In this document: one piece after another, positions 42,046 to 50,627 of the stretch
How the letters are laid out: each line of letters opens with the position of its first letter
Numbering within the stretch: position 1 is the stretch's first letter
NCBI GenBank assembly: GCA_963666505.2
Contig: CAXXXL010000005.1
Location: forward strand, 62,001-126,000
Direction: 5' to 3'
Length of the DNA stretch: 64,000 nucleotides
Source of the DNA: JABGQS01 sp963666505
Lineage (GTDB): Bacteria; Bacillota; Clostridia; Christensenellales; SZUA-584
The notes under the pieces: model-generated
What the model was told of the DNA's origin: nothing
Databases searched by the model: none
The model's input: only the letters and a program-made list of their open reading frames with translations
Program-made: the position numbers and the translations under genes

Positions 42046-42885
42046 ATGGGAATCTGGATTTTAAGAATAATCAAAGTTATTGTCGGTGTTTTAGTAGGGT
42101 TGTTGGTTGTTGGATATATAGGATTACGAATACCACCTAAAAACTTTAAAGTTGATGAAATAAAGATGCAGACTCAAATTCAGCATAATTTGGGGATAAA
42201 AGTGCCAGATTCCTTACGAGAATATGCTGCTAAGGCTTTTGATGGTGATGTGTATGAAATTAAAAACAGTGTAGTTTGGGGTAAAGCTAAATTAAACGTA
42301 AAAGGTATTTGGATGCCGGCGAGATTTATAACTTATTATATTCCGGGAGAAGGATTTTTTAGATATATCGAGATTACCTGGTTTGGTATACCGATAATTA
42401 ATGGATATGATCTATATTGCGGTGATAAAGCAGATTTCTGTATGGCTGGACAAAACGAAACAGGTGAAAAGATTGAGCAAGGACAAAACTTAGCTTTGTG
42501 GGCTGAAACGGTCTGGAGCCCAACAGCTTACTTTACGGATGAAAGACTAAACTGGGAAAAAACAGATGATGGGTTAATTGAACTAACTATTCCATATAAA
42601 GATGATTATGATACTATTGCAATTTCTACAAATGAAGAAACTGGTCTGATTGATGGTATGGAAGCAATGCGGTATAAAGGTCAAAGTGATGATAAGGTAT
42701 TGTGGCAAATTGACATTATACAATGGGACGATTTTAATGGGATCCTAATACCTTCAGAATCGTCTGCTAAATGGGCAGATGAAAAAAAGCCCTGGTCTTT
42801 TTGGAGCATAGAAGGAATTTTATACAATATAGAAATTTCGGATGAATTTGAAAAAGAGTTTAAAAAATATATGGATATAGACTAG
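42046..42885 (+). CDS. DUF6544-like membrane-anchored protein
   Basis: 279 aa. One N-terminal membrane helix (IIKVIVGVLVGLLVVGYIGL), then a large beta-rich domain with WMPARFITYYIPGEGFFRYIEITWFGIPIINGYD, LWAETVWSPTAYF and WQIDIIQWDDFNGILIPSESSAKW. The pattern fits the DUF6544/DUF6920 family, recognised by me from memory only. Function unknown. GAGGAGA before the ATG. Behind the TCS terminator, so separately transcribed. Confidence 0.6.
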   Translation: MGIWILRIIKVIVGVLVGLLVVGYIGLRIPPKNFKVDEIKMQTQIQHNLGIKVPDSLREYAAKAFDGDVYEIKNSVVWGKAKLNVKGIWMPARFITYYIPGEGFFRYIEITWFGIPIINGYDLYCGDKADFCMAGQNETGEKIEQGQNLALWAETVWSPTAYFTDERLNWEKTDDGLIELTIPYKDDYDTIAISTNEETGLIDGMEAMRYKGQSDDKVLWQIDIIQWDDFNGILIPSESSAKWADEKKPWSFWSIEGILYNIEISDEFEKEFKKYMDID

Positions 42886-42897
42886 TGGAGGGACATT

Positions 42898-43326
42898 ATG
42901 GATCATTTATGTTATTTAGACTTCAAAGAAAAAGAGTACGAAAAGCTATTAAGAGGAGAAAAAACAAAGCTAGCTAGAGGTACTGGAAGCAAAAAACCTC
43001 CATACAAACATGTATTTTCAGGTGATAGAATTTTCTTTGTAAATGAAAAGCTTGAGATAGTTTTATGCGGTGAAGTGACAGCTGTAATGAATGTGGACAA
43101 ATTAAACGAAACTGAGCAAAAAGAATTGATGGTAAAACATATAGAAGACTTGAAAATTTCTCAGCACAAGGTAAAAAAGTTAATGAGAAAGAATTACTTA
43201 GTTCTAATTAGTTTGTTCGATGTTAAGCAAGTTGAACTTAGAAATTATCAAAATAAAGGACTAATTAAGAGGAAAAAATGGATTTTAGAAGGGAGTCTTC
43301 AATTTGATAAGCGAAGCAAATTGTAG
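42898..43326 (+). CDS. ASCH/PUA-like small protein
   Basis: 142 aa. The text KEYEKLLRGEKTKLARGTGSKKPPY...VFSGDRIFFVNEKLEIVLCGEVTAV has the shape of PUA-like/ASCH folds, where a beta-barrel binds RNA or modified bases. The C-terminal part is basic (KRKKWI). It follows the DUF6544 gene by 12 bp with GGAGGG upstream, so likely the same operon. Confidence 0.55.
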   Translation: MDHLCYLDFKEKEYEKLLRGEKTKLARGTGSKKPPYKHVFSGDRIFFVNEKLEIVLCGEVTAVMNVDKLNETEQKELMVKHIEDLKISQHKVKKLMRKNYLVLISLFDVKQVELRNYQNKGLIKRKKWILEGSLQFDKRSKL

Positions 43327-43390
43327 TCAGGATTGTTATCACGTTTGTTAATATTTAGCTTGCTTCTTCACAGGGGAAAAGGTGGACGAT

Positions 43391-44221
43391 ATGACGAAAA
43401 ATAATATAGAAAATAAACAAATAATAGTTTTCTTTGCACTTTCTTATATAATCTCGTGGCCGTTATGGATATTATCAGATGTATTTAATTCATCGTTACT
43501 AGAGGTGTTAGGAAGGTTTGGTCCTCTTGTTTCTGCAGTTATTATTACAGCGACTACTAATGGATTGTTAGGGATAAAGCAAATAATTAAGAAATTTTGC
43601 ATTTGGAAAATTGGTTTTAGATGGTATGTTTTATGCTTTTTATCTACTGCAGTTATAGCTATGATTGCAATCGATATTAATCAAATAATTACTGGGGTGA
43701 ACCCAATTTACAACAATCCGAAGGAATGGTACTTGATTTTCCCCGTCTTTATCTATGTATTGTTTTTTAGCGTATTAGGTGAAGAAACAGGCTGGAGGGG
43801 TTTTGCTCTGCCCAGACTACAAAAGAAGTTTAGTGCCCTAACTTCCAGTTTGATTATAGGTGCACTTTGGGGTTTCTGGCATTTCCCACTCTTCTTTATT
43901 GAAGGAGATTTTCACCAAACGATACCTCTTGGGCTGTTTCTTATTCAGAGCGTTGCATTATCAATAATAATGACGTGGCTATATAACAACACAAGGAGAA
44001 GTTTGCTAATATCACATTTGTTCCATGCGTCGAGCAATGTGACAATTGGGTTGTTGCCAATACTTCCGGTAGATACGAACGGTGATTTGGGAGCATTATA
44101 TATTACAGTTGCTATGTTGATTGTTTTTACGGCACTGATTATTATAACCAACGGGCCAAAACATTTAAGCAGAAAAGCTATAAGAATTACAAGTCAGGAT
44201 GCAGTCAAAAATGAAGAATAG
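43391..44221 (+). CDS. CPBP-family intramembrane metalloprotease
   Basis: 276 aa from ATG 43391, preceded by AAAAGGTGG. Seven or eight membrane helices. The CPBP (Abi/CAAX) motifs are present: EETGWRGFALPRLQ, WGFWHFP and LFHASSN, supplying the catalytic Glu and His residues. Family roles include processing of prenylated or bacteriocin-like peptides and immunity. The C-terminal end overlaps the MFS gene by 23 bp, so these are co-transcribed. Confidence 0.92.
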   Translation: MTKNNIENKQIIVFFALSYIISWPLWILSDVFNSSLLEVLGRFGPLVSAVIITATTNGLLGIKQIIKKFCIWKIGFRWYVLCFLSTAVIAMIAIDINQIITGVNPIYNNPKEWYLIFPVFIYVLFFSVLGEETGWRGFALPRLQKKFSALTSSLIIGALWGFWHFPLFFIEGDFHQTIPLGLFLIQSVALSIIMTWLYNNTRRSLLISHLFHASSNVTIGLLPILPVDTNGDLGALYITVAMLIVFTALIIITNGPKHLSRKAIRITSQDAVKNEE

Positions 44222-45485
44222 ATTATTTGATAGAAACTTTTTAATGATTATTACAGGGCAGATGGTATCAATATTTGGTAATTCGGTACTAAGATTTGCA
44301 CTGCCATTATATATACTGGATAAAACGGGGTCAACAGGAATATTTGGTACGGTGCTTGCAGTATCGTCAATACCCGTTATACTTTTCTCGCCTATCGGCG
44401 GAATAGTAGCAGATAGAATAAATAAACGAAATATTATGGTTTTGCTAGATTCCATTACTGCTGCTATTATTTGTGGGTGCTGCTTTTTGCTAGGCATCGA
44501 TGCAGTGGTAATAATGATTGCGTTAATGATGGTCATATTATCAGTGATACAGTCAGTTTATCAACCTATCGTTCAGGCAAGTATTCCAGTAGTAGTCATA
44601 CAAGACAATTTAGAAAAGGCTAATGGATCGGTCAGTTTTGTAAATGCATTTTCCAGTTTAATGGCACCTATTGCCGCAGGTTTGTTGTATGGCTCTTTTG
44701 GAATAATTACAATTATGGTAACAAGCGGTGTATGTTTTGCTTTAGCTGCACTAATGGAGATGTTTATTAAAATAAAATTAGTTAATCAGATAAAATACGA
44801 TAATATTGGAGAAATGGTAAAAGCTGATTTAAAAGAAAGCATACAATACATCTTCAAAAACTCCCCGATATTACTTAAGGTAATGATTTTAGTGGCACTT
44901 ATCAATCTCTTTATGACATCTATGACCATAGTGGGGTTGCCTGCAATGATAAAAATCCAACTTGGTTTATCTAGTCAGCTTTATGGGACAACTCAGGGCA
45001 TAATTGCCATTGGGATGATATCTGGTGCCATATTAGCTAGTGTGCGAGGCATAAAAACACAAGTTAATAAAACATATATATTGCTGATATTATCCGTAGC
45101 ATCATTGCTTCCTATTGGGTTTGCTTTTATGGTGAATTTACATACCATGGCAACTTATTGGGTTATATCAATTGCATGTTATTTCATGATGCTTTTTGTA
45201 ACTATGTTCACAATAACTATGAATGCATATGTACAAAGAGAAACTCCAAAACATCTACTTGGCAAAGTCATGTCCTATGTTTTGGTCTTGACACAATGTT
45301 CACTTCCTGTCGGGCAAGCTTTATATGGATATGTTTTTGAAATAGGAATCAATTATATTGGTATAATTGTATTTGTTACAGCTATTTTAAGCGGTTTGGT
45401 TACTCTGTATTCCAAAATTATATTTAGCAAATTAAAAGTAAACGAAAGAGATAGCAAGTTAAACGGAGAGGTAATTTATTCTTGA
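44199..45485 (+). CDS. MFS efflux transporter (MefE/macrolide-type)
   Basis: 428 aa, about twelve membrane helices. Begins KNRLFDRNFLMIITGQMVSIFGNSVLRFALPLYILDKTGS, the start of MFS_3-type permeases such as MefA, with GGIVADRINKRNIM as the A-motif loop. Start ATG 44199 or possibly 44211, both inside the protease gene end. Probably drug or peptide efflux. Sits in a stress-type block with the TCS and CPBP protease. Confidence 0.9.
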   Translation: MQSKMKNRLFDRNFLMIITGQMVSIFGNSVLRFALPLYILDKTGSTGIFGTVLAVSSIPVILFSPIGGIVADRINKRNIMVLLDSITAAIICGCCFLLGIDAVVIMIALMMVILSVIQSVYQPIVQASIPVVVIQDNLEKANGSVSFVNAFSSLMAPIAAGLLYGSFGIITIMVTSGVCFALAALMEMFIKIKLVNQIKYDNIGEMVKADLKESIQYIFKNSPILLKVMILVALINLFMTSMTIVGLPAMIKIQLGLSSQLYGTTQGIIAIGMISGAILASVRGIKTQVNKTYILLILSVASLLPIGFAFMVNLHTMATYWVISIACYFMMLFVTMFTITMNAYVQRETPKHLLGKVMSYVLVLTQCSLPVGQALYGYVFEIGINYIGIIVFVTAILSGLVTLYSKIIFSKLKVNERDSKLNGEVIYS

Positions 45486-45586
45486 ATAGATAAAATACAT
45501 TTTTGATAATTACTTAGCTAGTTAAATTTGTTACATTGAGCTGTTGATAATATTATTTTTAAGCATTGAAATAAAGGAGATTGAGT

Positions 45587-46177
45587 ATGATAAATTTTAT
45601 AAGAAAATTATTGATTTTAGTTTTAGTCGCTCTAGTGTTTGCGCTTTTATATTTTGTACTTGTCTATGCACTTGAATTTTTACCTGATATTAAGCCATGG
45701 CAAGGCTTAATATATTCGGTTACATTGTGGGAACAACAATTAAAAATAATCGATATAGTTTATTTTATAACAGGGCTCGTATTTTTTTGCCATGGAATAT
45801 TAAGGCTTATAGAGATTAGCAGGCAAAATCATTCAGCACGTAATAAAGACTCAAGTTTACCTAAAATCCTACTAACTGACGGATACTATTCAAAAGTGCG
45901 GCATCCTATGTACGGTACATTTATTCTGATCCAGGCAGGTCTGCTATTTTCACTTCGCTCTTCAATTGGATTATTATTGGCAGCTGCCATAATCTTGCTG
46001 CAAATTTTTAATGGCATAAGAGAAGAGAAAAACCAACTTATAAAAATATTTGCACAAGACTATCAAGAGTATGCGCAAAAAGTTAAAAACAGATATATGA
46101 CACAGATTATGAAAATTTATTTTGGATTTGCTGTTTTACTGACTGTTGTAGGACTTTTCTTCATTCTAATTAGATGA
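45587..46177 (+). CDS. Isoprenylcysteine-type methyltransferase (ICMT/PEMT-like)
   Basis: 196 aa from ATG 45587 (AAAGGAGA upstream; a TTG at 45581 is an alternative). Four or five membrane helices. DGYYSKVRHPMYGTFILIQAGLL and IREEKNQLIKIFAQDYQEYAQKV are the SAM-binding motifs of the isoprenylcysteine/phospholipid methyltransferase fold. Likely methylates a lipid or small membrane substrate. Confidence 0.85.
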   Translation: MINFIRKLLILVLVALVFALLYFVLVYALEFLPDIKPWQGLIYSVTLWEQQLKIIDIVYFITGLVFFCHGILRLIEISRQNHSARNKDSSLPKILLTDGYYSKVRHPMYGTFILIQAGLLFSLRSSIGLLLAAAIILLQIFNGIREEKNQLIKIFAQDYQEYAQKVKNRYMTQIMKIYFGFAVLLTVVGLFFILIR

Positions 46178-46282
46178 TATTAGCAGAATATCTGAAGGCG
46201 ATATGACTTAAATGTGACTTGCGGCACTTATATCATTACCTGCCTCCTTGATATGATTTATTTATAAAAAGTAGGTTTCATT

Positions 46283-46507
46283 ATGCTAAACTTAGATTTA
46301 AATTTTGAACAAATACTGATGCTATTGCCATTATTGGCAATAAATTTAGGACTCACGATTGTCTGCATATTTAGGATAGTTAAAGAGGGCGTTAGCAACC
46401 TTAATAAAACCGGATGGATATTAATTGTTGCTTTCACTAATCTTATTGGTCCAATAATTTTCCTTATTGTAGGAAGAAAGAAGGATTCATATGATACATG
46501 TGACTAA
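46283..46507 (+). CDS. PLDNc-domain membrane protein (YxlE-like)
   Basis: 74 aa, two membrane helices with the PLDNc pattern NKTGWILIVAFTNLIGPIIFLIVGRK. In Bacillus the similar YxlE is encoded beside ABC proteins YxlF and YxlG; here the next two genes are an ABC ATPase and a permease, overlapping by 17 and 17 bp. It may modulate the ABC pair. Confidence 0.8.
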   Translation: MLNLDLNFEQILMLLPLLAINLGLTIVCIFRIVKEGVSNLNKTGWILIVAFTNLIGPIIFLIVGRKKDSYDTCD

Positions 46508-47420
46508 TCTAACCAAATCCTTTGGTTCATTCAAGGCATTAAAAGGTATAGACATTAATGTTGACAAAAACGATATTTATGGCTTTCTTGGTCATAACGG
46601 AGCAGGTAAGTCAACAACAATTAATATACTAGCTGGCTTGTCGAAAATGGATGGTGGAAAGTGTACAATAAATGGCATTGAGCTCACAAATAAACTAAAT
46701 AAGCATAACTATTGCTTGGGGTATCTTCCGGAAGAACCAAGCTTTTATAGATGGATGACCGCAAAAGAGTATCTAAGCTATATTGGCAGCGACTATGGGA
46801 AAAACGTGAAAAAAAGAGTATCTGAAATGCTTGCCTGGGTTGGATTAGAAAAGGCTGCGAACAGGAAAATAAAAGGGTTCTCCAGGGGGATGAGGCAGCG
46901 TCTAGGAATGGCTGTTGCATTGTTTTACAATCCGGATCTTTTACTGCTGGATGAGCCGTCATCTGCTCTTGATCCGCAGGGACGTGCTGACATTCTTTCA
47001 ATGATAAAAAATTTAAGAGATGATGGAAAAACTATATTCTTATCTACACATATACTAGATGATGTAGAAAGAGTATGCAGTAAGGTAGGAATTTTGTCTT
47101 CAGGAGAAATGATAGAAGAAATGAAGCTTACAAAGCTTATTGACAAATATGTTTCATCTATCTATGAGATGACATTTGCCGATATACCGTCAAATAAAGA
47201 TGTTCTAAAAGTAAGAAATATACAAGGGGCTACTGCATCGTTCAACGAAAATATATTGTTGTTGAGGCTTGATAAGAAAACTAACAATAACTCTAAAATA
47301 TATTCACTTGTAGCATCATTTGAGACAGCGGTTAAATCAGTTTCTCTAAAAAAACATAGTTTAGAGCAGATATTCATTGATATGACAAATAAGGAGGGAA
47401 AAGATGTGGCCCGCAATTAA
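46491..47420 (+). CDS. ABC transporter ATPase (YxlF-like)
   Basis: 309 aa. Walker A GHNGAGKSTT at about 36-45, signature FSRGMRQRLG, Walker B LLLLDEPSSALDPQ, switch STHILDD. The C-terminal 80 residues extend beyond the core ATPase as in YxlF/BcrA relatives. Overlaps both neighbours. Likely an exporter or self-protection system for peptide antibiotics or membrane stress. Confidence 0.93.
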   Translation: MIHVTNLTKSFGSFKALKGIDINVDKNDIYGFLGHNGAGKSTTINILAGLSKMDGGKCTINGIELTNKLNKHNYCLGYLPEEPSFYRWMTAKEYLSYIGSDYGKNVKKRVSEMLAWVGLEKAANRKIKGFSRGMRQRLGMAVALFYNPDLLLLDEPSSALDPQGRADILSMIKNLRDDGKTIFLSTHILDDVERVCSKVGILSSGEMIEEMKLTKLIDKYVSSIYEMTFADIPSNKDVLKVRNIQGATASFNENILLLRLDKKTNNNSKIYSLVASFETAVKSVSLKKHSLEQIFIDMTNKEGKDVARN

Positions 47421-48180
47421 AAAAGAAATATTAGAAGGCACAAGAACATATAAGTTCATAATAATTTTAGCTGTATTTATGTTCTTTGCTCTTATGAACC
47501 CTGTATTAAATAAGATGGTACTTCCTGAAGTATTAAAATCTAAACCATTGGGAGTCGATGATGAGACTTTATCCCAGATGGTTATCTCATCCCAAAGAGA
47601 CTGTGTATTATCATATCTTGGTGATGTATTCGAGATTGCCACATTAGTGATAGTACTCTTATTATCATCTATTGTAGCAGGAGAGCTTCGAAACGGAACA
47701 TTTATATTTCCTAAATGTTCTAAAAAAGATTTTACGAAATTAGTTTTGGCAAAATTACTCGTTTATGGATTATTAGTAATTATTGTTTCAGTGGCTTGCT
47801 CATTGATTGACTATGCATATTCAGGAATGTTGTTTGGAACAGATTTACCAAGTACAATTCCGGTTATTAGGAGTGGCCTTCTACAAGGATTGTACTTCAT
47901 ATATATAATAGCATTGGTAATGTTTTTTGGTTCAGTGTTTAAAAAACCGATCTCAGCGGGTCTCTTTACATTGATTCCAGCGTATGGGACAGTAATTATA
48001 TCGCAGCTTTTTAATCTGGATAGTTTTACTCCAGCAGGGCTTTTAGCTGAATCAAATCTTTTGTTTAATGAAATAAGCATTATAATTGCTCAGCCAATAA
48101 TTATTACGATTTCACTGATAGTGGGCTTAACTCTTCTCACCGTATTAAGGTTGGATAAAATTGAACTTGTCGGGTCGTAA
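47404..48180 (+). CDS. ABC-2 permease (YxlG-like)
   Basis: 258 aa, six membrane helices. AGELRNGTFIFPKCSKKDFTKLVLAKLLVYG is the cytoplasmic ABC-2 motif. AAGGAGGG precedes the ATG inside the ATPase gene. Completes the PLDNc-ATPase-permease set. Confidence 0.9.
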   Translation: MWPAIKKEILEGTRTYKFIIILAVFMFFALMNPVLNKMVLPEVLKSKPLGVDDETLSQMVISSQRDCVLSYLGDVFEIATLVIVLLLSSIVAGELRNGTFIFPKCSKKDFTKLVLAKLLVYGLLVIIVSVACSLIDYAYSGMLFGTDLPSTIPVIRSGLLQGLYFIYIIALVMFFGSVFKKPISAGLFTLIPAYGTVIISQLFNLDSFTPAGLLAESNLLFNEISIIIAQPIIITISLIVGLTLLTVLRLDKIELVGS

Positions 48181-48282
48181 TATATCACTTGGCAAGTATG
48201 CGCTAGAGCTGGAATTTAACTGATAAATTCATGAGATTACTTAGCATGAATATAGCAATAAAAAGATAGAAAGAGGTAAGAA

Positions 48283-48681
48283 ATGTTGTTTTTTAAAATT
48301 GTCTGTTTCGTGTGGGCTGCAATCGGTATAATATCCAGAATTGCTATGGCATTAATGAGAGACAATTGGAGTATATGGGAGGAAGGAAAGGCTTATAAAG
48401 AAGAACGTCCGGTTTGGATTGTATTAGTTGGAATTGTTGGAATTATTCTTATTGGAGCAACGTGGTCAATATATTTTATTATTGGTGTCCCATATGGATG
48501 GGTGCTTGCATCATTAATTTCACTGACTATATTTAAGATTTTAAAATTATTATTTAATTATAAGCAATTTAGATTGTTTTTAAATAAAACACTAGCTGAT
48601 AAAAATAAAATGCTGAAATTGAATATTGCAGTTATTATTATATCTACTGTACTAATTTTTATGGGTATATTTCTTTACTAG
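48283..48681 (+). CDS. Hypothetical membrane protein
   Basis: 132 aa. Four hydrophobic segments (FFKIVCFVWAAIGIISRI, WIVLVGIVGIILIGATW, WVLASLISLTIFKIL, LNIAVIIISTVLIFMGIFL). No family recognised. AGAGGTA precedes the ATG. The last gene before the tRNA-Ser region, about 100 bp after the permease. Confidence 0.7.
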   Translation: MLFFKIVCFVWAAIGIISRIAMALMRDNWSIWEEGKAYKEERPVWIVLVGIVGIILIGATWSIYFIIGVPYGWVLASLISLTIFKILKLLFNYKQFRLFLNKTLADKNKMLKLNIAVIIISTVLIFMGIFLY

Positions 48682-48832
48682 GTTTATCTTTTCTTTAAAA
48701 TTCTATAATAATTTTGTGCTCGAATACAAATGGATTGAGAAAATATTATATCAGGTAACAAAGTCAGCGAATTATATGATTGTATAATTATCGTAATTGG
48801 AATTTGATAATATGTAGTTCTAATTGTATAAT

Positions 48833-48917
48833 AAAAGCACGTCAAATAAGTTCTGGCGTGCTTTTAAAACTTTATCGAACGGGAAGTAGTTATTCTGTCC
48901 TATCCGAAATTATGGCG
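48833..48917. repeat. tRNA-Ser 3' flank, terminator and likely attachment site
   Basis: Contains the tRNA terminator (AAAAGCACG 48833-48841 with CGTGCTTTT 48857-48865, reads with a T-run on the minus strand) and TCCTATCCGAAATTATGGCG at 48898-48917. The same arrangement sits at 39129-39215, 9,710 bp away in the same orientation. Confidence 0.65.
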
Positions 48918-49002
48918 GAGAGGGTGGGATTCGAACCCACGGATGCTTGCGCATCACCGGTTTTCAAGACCGGCACTTTCAACCAGACTCGGACACCTCT
49001 CC
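48913..49002 (-). tRNA. tRNA-Ser (UGA)
   Basis: On the minus strand GGAGAGG and CCTCTCC form the acceptor stem, followed by discriminator G and an encoded CCA. The anticodon loop reads CT-TGA-AA (serine UGA). The long variable arm (GATGCGCAAGCATC) and the T loop GGTTCGAATCC are clear. 90 nt with CCA. It marks the border between the mobile left part and the core right part. Confidence 0.97.
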
Positions 49003-49195
49003 ATATACATGCTAAATCAAAATATAGCATTGCTAGTATAGCAAACAAGCCCTTTGTCAGTCAAGATAAATCAAAAACTATTTAGTTAATACTTTGATAT
49101 ATTTAACTCGGAAACTACAAAAAAAACAAAAAATGTACAATACCACTTTGAATTATGCCTATATAATGAGTTAAAAGATTGCAAGGGAGAACAGA

Positions 49196-50554
49196 ATGAA
49201 CTCAAAACAACGCGTACTGGATGCTATTTATAATAAAAAGACTGACAGAATACCGTGGGTGCCTTTTGTAGGGTGTCACGCCGCTAAATTGATCGGAGTT
49301 TCTGCAGAAGAGTTTTTCAAGAGCGAAGACCTTATTGTTAAAGGTGTACTGGAAGCTGACAAACAGTACAGACCGGACGGGCTTCCGGCGCTGTTCGACC
49401 TTCAGATAGAAGCGGAAGCACTTGGCTGCAGTCTCAAGTGGGCAAAAGATAATCCGCCGTCCGTTGCGGCACACGTTCTCGGCGAGGGCAAAACACTTGC
49501 CGACCTTAAAGTGCCGACTGAAAAAGACGGAAGATTTCCTCAGGTATTGGGAGCTATGAAGCGCATCTACAAAGAGCTTTCGGATAAAGCGGTATATGCG
49601 CTTATAACCGGCCCATTCACGTTGGCGCTTCATCTTAAGGGCACCGATATATTCTTTGCAATGTATGACGACCCGGAAGGTATGGCAGAGCTTATGCAGT
49701 TCTGTACGAAGGTCGCAAAGAAGACGATAGACATGTACGTTGAGGCAGGATGCGATATAATCGCTGTTGTAGATCCGATGACGTCTCAGATATCGCCCGA
49801 TACTTTTGCAGAGTTCGTGACGCCTTATTGCACAGAGATTTTTGATTATATCAGAAGCAAAGGCAAACCGGGCTCTTTCTTCGTTTGCGGAAGTGCAAAG
49901 AACAACATAGAAGAGATGTGCCGCTGTAAGCCGGAAAATGTGTCGATCGACGAAAACATACCTCTTGAATATGTGCGTGATGTTTGCAGAAAATATGGCA
50001 TATCGTTCGGCGGTAACATAAAACTGACAGTAACGATGCTGTTCGGAACACCTGCCGACAACATCCAGGATGCAGACAACTGCATGGATATCGGCGGAAA
50101 TAAAGGTTACATACTGGCTCCGGGATGTGACATGCCCTTTGATACACCGCCGGAGAACGTCAAAGCGGTAACCAGCAGAGTGCTCGGAGAGCCTCTGGAT
50201 GTGCTGACCAGCGGCGATGCTCTTGAAGGAGTAACGTGGGACAAGCCGGACTATGATTCAATGAAAGATAAGGTTACGCTTGATGTTATAACACTGGATT
50301 CAGATTCTTGCGCACCTTGCCAGTATATGATAGACGCTGTCAAAGCCGCATCCGAGAAATTCGGTGATAAAGTACAGTATGTTGAGCATAAGATAAAAAA
50401 TAAAGAGTCTGTGGCGTGTATGCTTACCCTTGGGGTTGGTAACATACCAACAATATGTATAGAAGGTGTTGCCGAATACATAAGTATAATACCTCCTAAG
50501 GAAGATTTGGAGATGCTCATTGAAAAACACCTCGCTAAAAAGGGTTTGGCTTAA
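49196..50554 (+). CDS. MtaA/UroD-family methyltransferase fused to a thioredoxin-like domain
   Basis: 452 aa. Residues about 1-340 form the UroD/MtaA fold (NSKQRVLDAIYNKKTDRIPWVPFVG, ITGPFTLALHL, AGCDIIAVVDPMTSQISPDTF, GCDMPFDTPPENVKAV). About 355-450 is a thioredoxin fold with CAPC (DSDSCAPCQYMIDAV) and the cis-Pro in NIPTICI. MtaA-type enzymes move methyl groups from a corrinoid protein to coenzyme M or similar thiols. The zinc motif usually reads H-x-C-G; here it is F-V-C-G near 228-231. The fused redox domain suggests a thiol acceptor or disulfide control. A TATAAT-like box lies near 49162; GGGAG before the ATG. Confidence 0.87.
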   Translation: MNSKQRVLDAIYNKKTDRIPWVPFVGCHAAKLIGVSAEEFFKSEDLIVKGVLEADKQYRPDGLPALFDLQIEAEALGCSLKWAKDNPPSVAAHVLGEGKTLADLKVPTEKDGRFPQVLGAMKRIYKELSDKAVYALITGPFTLALHLKGTDIFFAMYDDPEGMAELMQFCTKVAKKTIDMYVEAGCDIIAVVDPMTSQISPDTFAEFVTPYCTEIFDYIRSKGKPGSFFVCGSAKNNIEEMCRCKPENVSIDENIPLEYVRDVCRKYGISFGGNIKLTVTMLFGTPADNIQDADNCMDIGGNKGYILAPGCDMPFDTPPENVKAVTSRVLGEPLDVLTSGDALEGVTWDKPDYDSMKDKVTLDVITLDSDSCAPCQYMIDAVKAASEKFGDKVQYVEHKIKNKESVACMLTLGVGNIPTICIEGVAEYISIIPPKEDLEMLIEKHLAKKGLA

Positions 50555-50627
50555 ACTAGCTAATCCTTTTCTTAAATCTGAATTGATGTTAGAATAGTCA
50601 TAACGTCAGTTAAGAAAAGGTGCAAGA

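Noticed and set aside
48780..49085. 101-codon plus-strand frame
   Set aside because: It is the antisense of tRNA-Ser and its terminator.
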